Made by a program: the position numbers and the translations under genes. Positions 1-13,150 of a DNA stretch of 33,469 nt are shown here, one piece after another. The notes beneath the pieces were generated by a model. That model searched no databases and was not told the origin of the DNA. It saw nothing but the letters and a program-made list of their open reading frames with translations. Source of the DNA: Schoenoplectus triqueter (lineage: Eukaryota > Streptophyta > Magnoliopsida > Poales > Cyperaceae). Each line of letters starts with the position of its first letter. Position 1 is the first letter of the stretch. The stretch covers positions 1-33,469 of the forward strand of contig CAXKVV010000450.1 of NCBI GenBank assembly GCA_964058805.1. Direction: 5' to 3'.

Positions 1-1828
1 AAAGCAGAAAATAAATCTTGTATTAATGTGTAGTACCACACAACTATCGAGTCCCAGCAATTAATAATACTCTCTTCCTCCGATTTGGGTAATGGGTAGA
101 GAAAAAACTGAGCGCTATTTTTAGGACAATTTTTTGAGTATACATGAAAAAAGTAAGGTGCAGAATAGTGATTTGGTGACTTGACTTCCATGATTTTTGG
201 ACTCTGGTTTCTCTGTTATAAGCTATTTGCCTCTTTGGCAATCTCATATCATAATCACTGAGACAGCAGCACCTTTGGCTCTTTTTAGTGAGTTGCAACT
301 TGCCAAAAAGATATACGCCAGATAAGTATAAAAAAATTGCACGGGATTTACATGACATACCAGTACTTTGGAATATCTCATTATAAGTAAAGTTGCTCTT
401 CTATTTATTACAAACTAAGGACCAGTTCTGAACTAGACTTCATTTATGGTACATATTTGACCTTGAAGTTTGTTTTTGTAATTCTGATTGAGACGAAAGC
501 AAGTGACAAAGACATGTACCAACTTCAACCATTTTTGGCAAAGAAGAAAAAAGGAAAAAGAGAGGAGGAAAAGCTCCATCCACCCTGTTACTCTTTACTA
601 AATTCATTTTTAGTTTCCAGAAATAAAGAAAAATATAGACCCAGTTTTCATGCTCCCACACGCACCCACTGTAATGGCAAGAGATTCAGAACCCTCTGGA
701 CTTGGTGCAGTGTTGAATCCGTTGTCAGAGATTTCACTGTAACAAATCCTGTTTCAGACGAGAGGGAACAATTTTTTTTCTATTTTAATAAAAAAGAAAT
801 AGAGGTCTAAGCATCTATTTTCTTTATATTAAAACAAAGAGATGAACCACAATTTTAAAATTGGGTTGACAGGTATAACCTGTTCTGCATTTGAGGCTTT
901 GAGCAATTGCTATTAGTTAATATCAGATGGTTATGGTAGTTTTATTTTTTTTTTACAATTCTAATTGGGTTTTGTGTCACTGTGTATATATACACGTCGA
1001 ATTGTGACTCAATAGTAAAAGAAAAAAGAACATCATGATTCATGTAGAAATTATGAGCCTCATGCTGTTACATACTAGGAACAAAAATCCCAATTTAATT
1101 ACTCCCAAAGCCAGTATCCCTCTTTAGCGGTATCAATTTAATGGACTTATAATAGGCCAGATTTCGGCCCAAAAGGCCTTCGTTTCGTATAATTTTGAAA
1201 AAGACAAAAAAAAGCAAAGCAATTTTTTGAAGTATTTTTAGAAAAAATATATAATTTTGAAATTTAGCATGATTATTTTTTAAAATTAATTAAAAGGACT
1301 GAAATAAAATCTCGGCCCCTTCATATTTCTTTAATTTTTTATACCGTTTTTCACTTAAGAAACAAGATAAAATATAAATGGACTGAATTTTTTTCCTTGG
1401 TCTCATCTAGTTCGTGTTAAAAAAATGTAAAAAAATGATCATATTAGATTATGAGATTTTTTTTTTGTCTTTCTTCTATTTTTTTTAAATAATGATTAGG
1501 CTGCATATGATGCTCGATCCTGATTATTTACCCTACCCGTAGGCTGTAGCTTATGTGCTAGCAGGCTGGCAGCCTATAACAGGCATATTTTGCATTTTTC
1601 TTATAAGATTTTATATGACAACATTAGAATTACTTTATCAGCTGTCATTATCCTATTCCTATCATGTTTGAAGGAAATCACATCAGTCTATATATAATAA
1701 CAAAATGAAGTGCGACCTCAAAAAAAAAAAGAACAAAATGAAGTGAGATTTATTGTGTAAATGATATTATTTAGTTTTTACAAGGGAATAAAGAGACTGC
1801 AATGGAATGCATCTAGTCCAATGGCTGA
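1..1828. other. AT-rich intergenic region
   Basis: No gene is supported here. The open frames on either strand have low-complexity composition, no recognisable motif and no convincing splice partners. Visible small structures are a perfect 14-bp palindrome GTGTATATATACAC at 982-995 and a direct repeat AACAAAATGAAGTG at about 1699 and 1732. The left edge could hold the end of a neighbouring gene that I cannot recognise. Confidence 0.6.
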
Positions 1829-2104
1829 GAGCATCCGCATCCCATTATCAAATTGACTGTCAAATCTCATTTGACAATTGTCATTTAAATTTCAGGGATG
1901 TAGAGATTAGACAAAATTAGATAATTGTCTAAATTTGACAGTCCATTTGACAAGTCACATCAGCGTAGGAGCAGAAAATTAATTACGAAAGTGTCATTTT
2001 GACAATTTCATTCTATTCAGGGATGTCACTTTTAAAATGAATTGTCAATTTGATGATGTGGCATAAAAAATTAATTTTGACAATCGGCACCGATACGGAT
2101 GCTC
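1829..2104. mobile_element. MITE with GAGCATCCGYATC terminal inverted repeats
   Basis: The left end begins GAGCATCCGCATC and the right end, read on the other strand, begins GAGCATCCGTATC. These form terminal inverted repeats around 276 bp of non-coding, AT-rich DNA. A TGA triplet stands directly outside both ends (1826-1828 and 2105-2107), which fits a 3-bp target duplication. The inside is full of short inverted and direct copies of TTTGACAATTGTCA-like words, so the element would fold on itself. A 3-bp duplication and small size suggest a Tourist/Harbinger-type non-autonomous element, but the family is inferred. It sits about 0.65 kb upstream of the probable leader exon of the CCCH gene. Confidence 0.72.
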
Positions 2105-2107
2105 TGA

Positions 2108-2860
2108 TAGATTAAGTTGACTCGTTTAAGTATTCTTCCAATTAGTTTGTTAAGAGCTATCCCTAACAGTATTCATAACTTGAGAAACAGGATTCTGCTA
2201 ATTGAAACCTGTTTTCTCCAACTAAAAACGGACACGTCAATGTCTTAATCGGGGCAATCGAGAAGAATCCAATTCTCACCGTCTGATCCTAATCGAACGG
2301 CAGAGAACTCCATGCATCTCATCCTATTCGTGGGATGAAAGACAGCGCAAACGACCCCGACTTTCCTCGCCAAGCAAATCCCGTGATCCGGTGCAACCGT
2401 GATCGCTTTTCCTGAACCTAGAATTAGAAAACAGTAACAATGAGGATTGGGACCCACTTCAGAAGAATCAAATGGTCTATCACAAACCCTGTCTACACGG
2501 AAAGTACTGGATCTCGTGAGGCCGTTAGCGCCAACTCTTTCCGTCAAGTGTAACAGGTCACGAAGTAAAATGACGGAACAAACCCCCACAGCATCTCCCA
2601 TTACAAATTTACAACTCAACTTGGATCGGAAGCAGCGCAAGTGACAGCTCACAATTCACAGAGCGCAGTTCAGAGGACAGAGGGGCAGACTCGTCATTTG
2701 CAAGAGTGAAGGGGTTTTAACTGGAGAAACCTGCTCTTCCTTTATTTAGTTCAGGTTGAGGAGCTGGATGAATAATATAACGAGTGAGGAAGAGAGAAGG
2801 AGCACTGAGTTATAATTCAATCCCATAATTAGATACGGTGTGCGGGAGAGCTCGTGGTCT
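2108..2860 (+). promoter_or_regulatory. Probable promoter and 5' leader region of the CCCH gene
   Basis: This stretch is less AT-rich than its surroundings and lies directly upstream of the CCCH/RRM gene. No open frame in it is convincing; a 135-residue minus-strand frame has no family resemblance that I can see. No clear TATA box is visible and the transcription start is unknown. A short upstream ORF starts at 2768 (16 codons, ending in TAA) and would be in the leader if transcription starts before it. Confidence 0.4.
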
Positions 2861-3723
2861 ATGGTTGAATCGGGTCTCTTCTCCTTGCGGGAGGTATCAT
2901 GAATTCAAGTTTGGTTCATTTCCAGTTTTCAATATCTTTGTTTTTTTTTTTCGATCTGATATTGTACCCTTATGTTCGGTTGCCTTTGATTCATATACTC
3001 GTATATTTGGTGTTTCTTCTTTATTTTCTCGCGTATTTAGCTGCTAATTCAACTACTGGTTTCTTTTCCTTCCATCTAAGAAGAAATTGAATTGGAAGAG
3101 ATTTTTCAAAAATTAACGTTTCAAATGAGCTTTACGCATTTGTAGATTTTCATACTAATCGATTATTTTCTTAAAAAATGGTTAAAATTATCAAAAAATA
3201 TTGTTTCTTAGCGTTAATTGAAAGAATGCATTTTTCTTGAATACACTTTTTCGCTCTTCTATTTGGTATGGGATTAACTGTTATTTGTAATCAGTAACAA
3301 AAATGTGCTTTTCTGATAATCTTTTGGATTCAATTTGTGCTATTTTCTTGTTACCCAAAAATGACGCCATATATTTAATTCGAAATAAGTTCTTAAATTG
3401 CATAATTTTGGATATGAGGAGATTTCAAGAACTTAATTTGCAAATAGTTCAGACTTGTCTTTACAGAATGCTTATTGTATGATTTCCACACGTATCCATT
3501 TATTCACTTCTTCATTCTTGAGGAAGTTCCCACAAACTGAATGCTGAGATCAAAGCATAGGCATTTTAAATCATAAAGTATTTTTCCGACAACGATTTTC
3601 ACATGGAAGTCATGCTACAAAGTAGATAAGATATGATTATTTTTTCACTGATTTATTTAATATATATTTTTTAATTTTTTTAATCTCCTTTTTGCATTTA
3701 CTCAGAGAGAGACCGATTTTCTG
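2861..3723 (+). other. Leader exon end, 5' intron (2894-3705) and in-frame upstream ATG
   Basis: A GAG|GTATCA donor at 2893/2894 and a pyrimidine-rich ACTCAG acceptor ending at 3705 define a probable 812-bp intron before the main start codon. If it is removed as predicted, an ATG at 2861 lies in the same frame as the main ATG at 3724 with no stop between them. That would give an optional 17-residue N-terminal extension. The main ATG is preferred because the family's conserved N-terminal helical block begins directly at it. The intron call rests on splice consensus only. Confidence 0.5.
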
Positions 3724-6700
3724 ATGGATTTTGCGGAGCTGACTAAGATAATTTACTCGCGAATTCAACATTTTGAGCCTGATAATACTGCAAGAATATT
3801 CGGTTGCATTTTTTTGCGTGAACCTGACAGACAAGAGATGATGCAACTTGCCTATGGTTCTGATGCAACTTTAATTTCATATATCAATGACGCCAAAATA
3901 GATCTTAGTACCAAATCACCCCCAAATTCATCCCAAATCCAATCCCATAATTACCCCGTAACTGACGTACACCACTTCTCCAAAAAACCAAACCTAAGCA
4001 TGCAATCTCGTATCTATGACCATTTTGATCGCTATAACTACAATCAAAATCTGGATAGCCAATTTATTAGGTTTGATGATCCATATGATAACATGAACAA
4101 CTTATCAGGTTACTTGTCAGGTTTGAGTATGTATCATGACTCAATAATGCAAAGACGGGGTACAAAACCATTCATGACAATGCCAAAACGACCATGCCAC
4201 TACTATGTAAAAGGTATGTGCAAGAATGGCGTGAACTGCAGCTACTCACACCACAACATACCATTAGATTTTTTGGAGAGTGATGCTATGAGTACTGGGT
4301 CTGGTACGGGTGCTACACCCGCACCATTGGAGAATTTGGAAATAGAGATCGTGGAGCTGCTGAAATCAAATACCGGACAACCAATATCGATTGCCTCGTT
4401 ACCAACACTTTATGGCCAGATGTACGGGAAGGGGTTACAAGCTGATGGGTATTTGACTGAAAGTCAAAGGCATGGCAAGGCAGGTTATAGTCTTACTAAG
4501 TTGCTATGCCGGTTTAATAAGATAGCAGTAATTGAAAGGTACACAATACTACTTGTAACTAATTTTCATCATGATATAAATGTGCTATGATGTTCATATC
4601 AAATCTTTTGAAATTAAAAAAATCAGTGCAATAATTATGTAATCTGTACCATTGATATTTTGAAATGTGATGGCACATGATTAATTAAATCACAATTCTG
4701 TAAGCTAATTTTTTATCGCTGAGATTTGTTTACATTTTCAGACCACATGGACAACATGTTGTGGTTCTAGCTAAAGATGCCTTCAAATACATTATAGATT
4801 CTGGAAATGAAAAAGTTGATGCAACTCCAAATCCTGGAAATCAAATTTACCTCACATTCCCAGCTGATAGCATGTTTAACGAGGCAGATGTTCATTCATA
4901 CTTTAGGTATATATGTTTAACATTTTGAGCACTCTACCTCTCATTCTTTAAAAATATTTAAAAAGGAACTTTATTTTATTTGCATGTTGATTTTTATTTT
5001 TTATATCAAATTGCCACATCTGAATTCTTCATCCTGCTTAAAGTTAAAAAATAGTTTTAATGCTTCCAATCTTTCATATCATACCTACAGAATAAAAAAA
5101 TGACATACAAAAATAAAGACCTTAGTCTTTTCAAATTAATATCTGATAGTTAAGGGGAACCATAATTTTAATATGAAAAGAGCTGAGTGTTATATTGGAC
5201 ATTAAATATAAATATTAGGAAGGGACAAAACCGCTCAAAATATACTATAATTTTTAATTTTTTATATAAATTTCGATTTCAAGGGAGAGGAGACCCCAAT
5301 TTCAAGGGGAGGCCCAACAAATCCATCCATACTAGTAGTCTAATCCTAATACATGCTGACATCACATTGTTTATTTTTCAATTATTTTCTACGTGATATA
5401 GTCAATATGGGCCAGTACGAGATATTCGGATACCGTGCCAGGACCGCCGCATGTTTGGTTTTGTGAGTTTTCACAATCCTGAGACAGTGCATATCATCCT
5501 TGCGAACCGCCATCCCCATTTCATTTGTGGGGCTCGAGTCTTGGTTAAACCTTACCGTGAGAAAGCAAGGTAAAATATTTACACACATAATTAGAGCTTT
5601 TACATATTGTAGCAAGAAAAAATATTTTCGAAAGAAAATACAGAATGAAAACTATGTTCAATTTTCAGATACTCTATGGAGAAAATGAAACCACAGCTTG
5701 GCAATAATTTACACAATGCATATGTTGATCCTGACATTAATCAGAGTAATATGCCTTATCATCTTTTACTTCTTTTACAATTGCATATTATTGGAAATGA
5801 TGAAAATTAAATTTAATTAGTGAATAATCATGTCAGTGCCTGGGAAATTAGGTCCTTCAATACTTATAAGGAGACAGTTGTATCAAGAAAATATTGCTCA
5901 AAAGGAACTGGAGAGAATGCAACACCATGAGATTGACTTCAATCCAATGACTCAAATTTCTTCCCCTGATTGTAAATCGGACATTTACAAATATCTTTCA
6001 GGTTTGAATGACAACTCGAGATCATTTTGGAGTATTATCTGTTAAATAGCACTTTGTCAACAACTTATATTTAATTCTTATAATTTAATTTTGATTTCAG
6101 ATCAGAAAGAATTTGACTTGATAGACCCAATAAAGCACGCCCTTGATGCACTTAATACATCTCCAATAAGTAACAGTAACTCAGCCTTATCTCCTATCAT
6201 GTACAACTCAATCGTTGAGCAGGACAGGTAAAACTAAAAATATATACTACAAGAAAGTAAAAAATAAATTTTAGTTTTTGAATTTTACTCTTTTGATTTG
6301 ATGTATGATTATTATTTTGAATCAATTAACATCAATAAAAATATTCTATAATATGCCACTGTAGTCTTTTTAATAGCAAACTTGCATATTACCATGCTAA
6401 TTGTTTAAGGGTAAAATTCAAGAGATGTTTCCGAAACAGAAACAAAATTGTATAAGTGTAGTGTAATTATGCAACTATAATTAGGTCATATATGTTTTAA
6501 AAATGAAGCAATAGTGACTTATGTGCCTTAAAATACTTTAATACATAAAAAAATAGTTTGAGAGCTTTAAGAAATATTAAAGTTTAAACATTATTTTTTT
6601 TAGAACTGCAAATCTAATATAGACAATGACATACCTTGTCTCCCTATTGTCTCTATGGTGAGATGTAGGTTCAAATCTTACAAAAAAATTCAAAATAATA

Positions 6701-7003
6701 AGTGTTAGGATGGACAAAAGAGCTTATTTTTAAAAGTATCGGTTTCTTTATTTTAACATTTTTTTGTCATTACTACTTCATTTTAACATAATGTACTTAA
6801 TTTAATCTTATTGTTTCTAATAGACACCTAGCATGGATTTCGCTAGATTTAATTGTACTTCACTTGTTTATAGTCTTTAAATTCTTGTTTTTCATAGTGA
6901 TACTTTTTTAGGTGCTAAAATAATCTTGTTTTATTTTCTTAATATTTCACGTTGCAGCTGTCCCATTGAACTGCCAGAAAACCCATTTGGAACTGCACAA
7001 TAA
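3724..7003 (+). CDS. CCCH zinc finger, LOTUS/OST-HTH and RRM RNA-binding protein
   Basis: Seven coding exons: 3724-4538, 4742-4906, 5402-5569, 5669-5745, 5837-6001, 6101-6227 and 6958-7003 (TAA). All introns are GT-AG; the exons total 1563 nt, or 520 aa. Domains in order: a conserved N-terminal helical block (about 1-60); one C-x7-C-x5-C-x3-H zinc finger (C158, C166, C172, H176); an OST-HTH/LOTUS-like domain (about 203-285); and an RRM (about 305-380) with RNP2 IYLTFP (307-312) and RNP1 RRMFGFVSF (342-350). A charged region and a C-terminal [10 protein letters not shown] tail follow. This order matches the plant family containing Arabidopsis AtC3H18 and AtC3H46. These proteins are taken to bind RNA; targets are not known from sequence. 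Length is near the family's usual size, and no domain is broken. Which paralogue this corresponds to cannot be decided here. Confidence 0.93.
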
Positions 7004-10000
7004 TGCCAACTCACAAGCTTATCCGCATGTCGTACTTCGGAGTTCAGAGAGGCTTTATCACATTATTCATATTCCCATAAAAGGTGGAAATAATGGAAAC
7101 TTTTGCAGTACACTACATTATATAAAGAGAATACCGAATACTGAAGTGACATGTGAAAATAGTTAGATATTAACTGTATTGGAATAAGAAGTGAATAAAA
7201 AATTTAAAAAAAAAAGAGAGAAAATCTCAATTACGATCAGGTGCATAGAGAAAGAAGGTACAGGTGTATACATACACATAACTGATAGGTTTAGTTTGAA
7301 TATGAGAAAATGTTAATTTATTATAGTGCATCAAATGATTCTTATGTTGGTGCATGACACTCATGGATTGCATGTTGTAACTCGGTCGCTTTTTTATTTT
7401 TATTTTATTTTGGCCACTCTGCACACATGATGGTCGATTTTAATTTGTGAATGTAGCTTTATATAGAGGCTTTTTCCTATTTGTTTCTGATGTCTTATCA
7501 AGTGATTCTCGTGTTCATTTGTTTCAATTTATTATTGCGTGTTGAAAGTAGAACCACTTTTACTAATGACGACTAAATATATTGTTTGCCTTAATGTTAC
7601 AAAAGTTCATTACTCTTTGTGAGAGGCTCATCAGATGATACATAAATTCTTTTGGTGTCAATCCGAAATATGTGAGTGCACGCTGAAAGCATAGGAGCTA
7701 TTCTTAGCCAAACTAATAGTTGCAACTGGAAATATTTGTTGCAATAACCTACTTTTGAATTGTTTCCTTTCTTTATGGCGAGAGAGAAGAAAAAAAGACA
7801 GTATTGTCAATCTCGAAAATCTGTGTGAACCAATCAAATTCTCTATTTAGGATTAGCTTGGATGGCTTTTTATAGACCCTCTTTATCCTGAAGAAATATG
7901 TGTAAAAAAAGAAACTTTAGTTAAAACCCATGGGACACACCTGAACTGATAAATCTTAGTTCTTTTCCTGTCTATCCCTTTCTGTTTGAAGTTGTCTTTT
8001 GGACTGGTCATGATCAGAGTTTCCACTACTAGATATGGTGCAACTGTCGATGGATTATCAGGACCCATCAATACCTGTCATTAACTGTAGCTGATCAAAG
8101 TACCTGACCTTTAAAGACAATAAAAGCTCTCTTCAGGAGAGTTTATGGAACCTATTGCAAACCAGGTTGAATTAATTTCGAACTTACCCTCCTTGAGTAA
8201 GGAGGTTCGATTTTTTTAAGACAAAAATATCCTTACCAACGGCTCAGTATCATATATATACATACTTAGATACTCACCTTCAAATTTTATGCATTGAATT
8301 AACAGTCTACCAAGTACAGGATCAACTGAAATTTTAATCATTTTGTTTTACTAATTACATCTTCAAATGCAACTTAAATAAACGACTTTGTCTCTAATTA
8401 TATGGTCCATAAATTACCTCCTTTTATATTTAATTTCATAACTTTGTCAAAGTCGATATGCACTTTAATTAAGTTGTTACTGTCTAACTAATTTATCGTT
8501 GAACAATCTAAATTCAAATTCATATAATTAATATTATCATGTTAATATAGGAGAGGCGATCTGATATTTACAAGTTTCTCAAAAGGTTTAAATCTAAACC
8601 CCTAATTGGGTTGTGGAATGGCGCCATGGCGAGCAGCTTTTCTGACAATAACTAGAAGATGAAGTAGTCTGTTTGCTAAAGTGACAGACATCTCTGATGT
8701 GAGGTGGAGCTGCGTGCCCATGTGAAGGTAGTCTAATTAGACATGAAATTCTAGATATGTGGGGCATACTTGGTTCTTTGTTTTGTTTGGTTCTCGATGG
8801 ATAAGGTGCGATATTTAATGTCAGGTTGCTGTTAACGAATGGCTGCATTTAAAATTCCAAACCAGTAACCACTGGTAGGGCCGAAGCTGGGTAGCCCACT
8901 AAAACTTTAAAGATTCATTCAACGACTCCTATAAAGAAATGCATATAAATATTCAGCCTCCTCTGCTCCTCTTCTGATACCAAGGCCTATGGGCCTCGAA
9001 CAACATTTGCCATATATCCAACGACTCGTATAAAGATTTAAGGATGCACAGAAATATGTGAAGGGGAAAGGAAATCACCATGTAAGCATTTCCACATGAA
9101 TTGTATTAAGAATAACTGAATAAGCCGTTAGCCATAACTTCTTTTTGTTTCACTCTATGTACCTTCTTTTTATATGTACTTCCTGAATACATTCATACAA
9201 TTTAAAAAAGGCAAAATGAAGTAAAGAAATAAAAACCATGGAACTAAATCCTATCAAAATTGTCCATCTGTAAATTATAATGAAAATATATCACATATTG
9301 CGATCTTACCATGAGTACCCGACTGTGCAAAATTGTGTCTCATCATGCAAAGCTTCACAACTGCCCGTTAGGGCACACCCGAGATGTTTTGTTTAAAGCA
9401 AAAAGAGTATGCATTCTCATTATAAGGAGGCTCCATCAATTGCTAAACAACAACCAATACAAGAAATTTCCTGTCATAGAAAGAAATTTCAACTAAATCA
9501 ATCTCAAATTCACCACAATTTCTTATGTGCAAATTATGCTTGTAAAATTTTGCAATAACAGCCATCATTCCCAAGATCTGTAATAGAAATCTCCCAATTT
9601 AGGATTGCCTTCTTAAAAAGAAGACTATTGGTCGAACAAGGTTAGCCTAAACAAAACTAATTTTGCCATGGTCTTATCATAGTATAACTTAAACAAATAT
9701 CTTTACAGACAGTTCATGGAACTGTTGTATCAAAAGTAATTCTATTCTCCATGGATCATGAACATGATCGTGATCAAGGTTGTTGTTTTCTTTTGCTTTT
9801 TTTTTCCTTAAAAGACTAAAAGCCAATGAGATTTAGGAGCAAAATTGTTGGTGCTAACCAACTATTACTACAGTTCTTATCAAGCAGCCAGCTGTTACTT
9901 GGATGCATCACAAAAGAGTGTTGGATGTCATTTGCAAAGATGTGTGTGTGTGTGAGAGAGAGCTAGTATACCTCCAAGTGCTCTTTCAAGATCCCAAAAC

Positions 10001-10039
10001 ACCACCAACCCCTGGAATCGGTGAATGACACAGCAGTAA
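7004..10039. other. 3' UTR of the CCCH gene and intergenic DNA
   Basis: The 3' UTR of the CCCH gene begins here, with a candidate AATAAA signal at 7194-7199. The far end holds the 3' UTR of the minus-strand mTERF gene, which has no obvious poly(A) signal. Between them I see no supported gene. Minor features are a hairpin CTCTC-TTCAG-GAGAG near 8130, a hairpin CTCCTT-GAGT-AAGGAG near 8190, a weak direct repeat CAACGACTC near 8920 and 9020, and a short GT/GA microsatellite near 9945-9963. Confidence 0.6.
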
Positions 10040-12906
10040 CTACCAAAAACCTGAATTTACAACCTCTTTTCTCCAACTACTACTACTACCACTACCACTA
10101 CCACTAACAATTCTCTGAGGCACCTTGAATGCCTTTTTCTCATGCTCTGGAGTAAAATCTGTTAACAAGAGCCGCTCTCTGAATTTTAGATATGCATCAA
10201 CACTTGTACCAGCCCATTGTTGACAAAAGGACTCATCACTGGGCATCAGAGATCCAATGGGAAAAGGGCCCTTTTTAGGGGCCTTACTCAGATAAACCAG
10301 GAAGCAGTGACGGGGACGGATTCTCTGCTCTAAGGAGAGGCTTAAGTACACTGGGTACTTTGTTAAAGCATCTACTTCATTTCTTAGCTCATTTACCAAG
10401 TAATAGTATTTTGGTTTAAGATTGCCTTCAAGAGATAAAGATAATACCTGAAATTAAATTAGAAGATAAATATTAAGATAAGAATTTTTCTTGCACTTAG
10501 ACAGAGATGCCCAAAAATATCTTGGCCCATAAGAAACCCTGAGAAGCTCACAATTGGGGTGGAAAACTAAAATCCTAAAAATCTAAATCATAAAGCCAGG
10601 ACATTAAGTTCTTGGCTTAAAAAAATGTGGGAAATTTAAATTTCAAGGTGCATTCATAACTATAAAGGCCCAAAATCCCAAAACCTTAAAACACAAATAA
10701 AATGCCTTTCTAGAAGTTCCTGTGAAATTGGGAATAACACCTTTTGCATTAGCGCAAGTATGCTGTGGAACTAGTTAATTATACATGAAAAATCTGAGGT
10801 ATGAAACCTAAAAAAAACCCTACTTCACCTACAACTTAAATGGTGCCCCCAATGATTGGAAGTAATGTACAGTATATTACCATCCATTATCAGTATTAAT
10901 TGTTAAGTTATCAAAATTCAGGAAAAAGATGGATGGACCAACCTGTGCCAAGCTTGTCAGAACTTTCAAGATCTCTGCATCCTGCATACCAATGCTCCTC
11001 AAGAAATTAATCCTTGGTAAAATACCATCCTCTATACTATAGTGTAAAAACTGGGGGTGCTTGGTCAACATTCTGACAATACTATATTTAGGTGCCCCAA
11101 GCTCTTTATTAAAGAAAAAAAGCTTTGATTTCCATGAGCGATCAATCCGTAGCACCAAGATTTGCGGACTCAATTGCACCACCTTCCCAATATCACTCTC
11201 CTCTATACCCACCTCTTTGATCAGATACTGGATTGTAGGTCTGAGAGAATTCTCAATGCTATAAGAAAAGAAAGAAGGTGTAGTGGCAATAACATGTCTC
11301 AATTTGGTAGGAGAGACCCCAACACTTACTAAAAACTGAACATGTGAGTAGAGATTATTAACACTGTATTGTAATATTTGAGGCTGCCGTACAAGGATTC
11401 GCTTCATGTCCTCATTTTTTACGCCTATGGTGGTTAAGAAAACCACTTTTTCACGGACGCACCTCAGACTCATGTCGAAACATCGCATATGACGCTCGTA
11501 CATGCTTGCAAAATGAGACTCATCTAGACCAAAGGTGCTCAAGTAATTGATAAGAGGGTACCACCTAGGGTCCAAACCAAGGTCCTCTTGAAGCCTTTCA
11601 AAACGTCTTTTGGAGAAGTTTGTGAACTTTGGCTGTCATTTGAAGCAAGAAAGCTTATTTGTTAGATTGGCTGTACCAGCTCTATACCTATACAACATGG
11701 CTGGAACTATAAAATAAAAGATAAATGACAGAAGGATGGCATGTAATGACAATTTAATTGCCAATATTCAAAGTATTCCTCAAATAAGTTAAGGCATACA
11801 GAGATACAACCTATCAAGTCTTATGCAATACAAATGCTTCGCAATGCAACAAAGGTCCTTAAATTCAAACCATTGGAAAGTTCAATACTTGAGAAAGCAG
11901 TATAATGCACCAGTGCACCCAATTGCATCACTGCAATAGCATACATATATCACGCCTAATATGTTCATTTAAAAATTAAACTCCTTAAGAACAATTGACA
12001 AGGTTGCCAAGATTGTGAAGTTGAATATTTTTATAGAGATTCTAGCACATGATATATTATGCTTTCTAATCCCTAAACAATTAGATCTTCATAACAGTTA
12101 CCTCTCCTATACTTCCCAAGTCAACTAAATCCTTTTTTGAGGACACACCAACTCTGGAAGTAGCTTTCTTTTTTGGGACATGGTCTTTGTCATAATCACC
12201 ATTACCATCACCATCAATGTCAATGATAAGATCTCCATCCTTCTGGCTGTAGTTAGATATAGGATGTCTTCTGTTGTGATCTTTTCTTAGCATCTTGCTA
12301 TCTAAAAAGTCAAATTTAGTGAGATTAAACTATACTGGCTCTACCTTGCTCATAACAGCAGGTAATTTATTTGATTGTTGCACAATTTCTCTGATGAAGG
12401 ATCTACTTATAATTCACAACCAAAATGTATTTAGAGAAATTCAATTGAAATATTGACACATTATATACCTTTACCTAGATCAGATTCACTATCACTATCA
12501 AATTCTTCCTCTGATTCCAATAGATCATCCTGAGAAGACAATGTCAAATTAAGCACAACACAATTTTTTTTCCTAAATTAAACACATTGCGTGTTTTCAG
12601 TGTGCATTTATTTGTGTGTGAGTGTGAGCGAGAGAGAGAGAGACGTACAGAGAGAAGCTCTTGATCATTAAAGTCTTCCTCTTCTTCGTCATAGTTATAA
12701 TCATATTTGCTCTTAAATCGCGTAGCGCGACGTTGACACGTCGAAAGACAACGAGGTTGGAGACGAACGTAATATCTGGAGACGTGAAACAAGGGCAATC
12801 TAGTAGAGGCGGAGGCGCAGGAGGCAGAGCGGCGGACAGAAGCGGAGGGGGGTAGAGAGAGGAGGGAGGAAAGGGAAGGGTTGGGGCGCAGACAGAACAA
12901 CGCCAT
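10040..12906 (-). CDS. MTERF9: Chloroplast mTERF family protein (mTERF9-like)
   Basis: Five minus-strand exons: 12906-12649, 12529-12475, 12301-12102, 11632-10943 and 10447-10040 (TAG), all GT-AG. They total 1611 nt, or 536 aa. The start is the first in-frame ATG; the frame continues upstream only through non-ATG codons. Residues 1-60 are rich in Ser, Arg and Leu with few acids, as in a chloroplast transit peptide. Two acidic tracts follow (about 69-85 and 87-103), then tandem mTERF helical repeats from about residue 180 to 450. These carry the recurring pattern of a conserved proline near QPQILQYS, TPSFFSYS, SPQILVLR and HPQFLHYS. The conserved C-terminal block includes LTKYPVYLSLSL, RIRPRH and FCQQWAGTS. 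The closest family member known to me is Arabidopsis mTERF9/TWIRT1, which acts in chloroplast ribosome assembly and translation. The Gly-Ser tail comes from a coding trinucleotide repeat. Confidence 0.93.
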
Positions 12907-13150
12907 TAGAGCGGGAGGGAGAAGCGTTAAGAGGTGGGATATTCTGGCTGGTCCATTACGACTCAACCCTCCGCTTGTCTGGCATGCTCTTGCTTTTCTG
13001 CTCAGTATCAGTCGTCCAGTGGATAAACTTCAGCAAGAACCGCGAGAGGTCCGAGAGAGGAGGGTTTATGAGGGACTGGATGGATTTCATGTGGCTCGTA
13101 ATGGTGACACCGTGCCAGTCACTCATCGCTGTGATACCGGTAGTTGGGAA
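12907..13150 (-). promoter_or_regulatory. Short 5' flank of the mTERF9-like gene
   Basis: Only about 244 bp separate the start codon from a hAT-like insertion at 13151. This GC-richer piece should hold the 5' UTR and core promoter. No clear TATA box is visible. Several overlapping open frames here run across both the gene flank and the transposon, and I treat them as chance. Confidence 0.4.

Noticed and set aside
44..810. Three overlapping open frames on both strands
   Set aside because: Low-complexity Lys/Phe/Ser-rich products with mutual overlap; typical of chance frames in AT-rich DNA.
2245..2652. 135-codon minus-strand open frame
   Set aside because: It has no recognisable domain, lies in the probable promoter of the CCCH gene, and its codon pattern gives no sign of selection.
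8130..8215. Two short hairpins as possible small RNA or terminator
   Set aside because: Stems of only 5-6 bp with no conserved context; such hairpins are common by chance.
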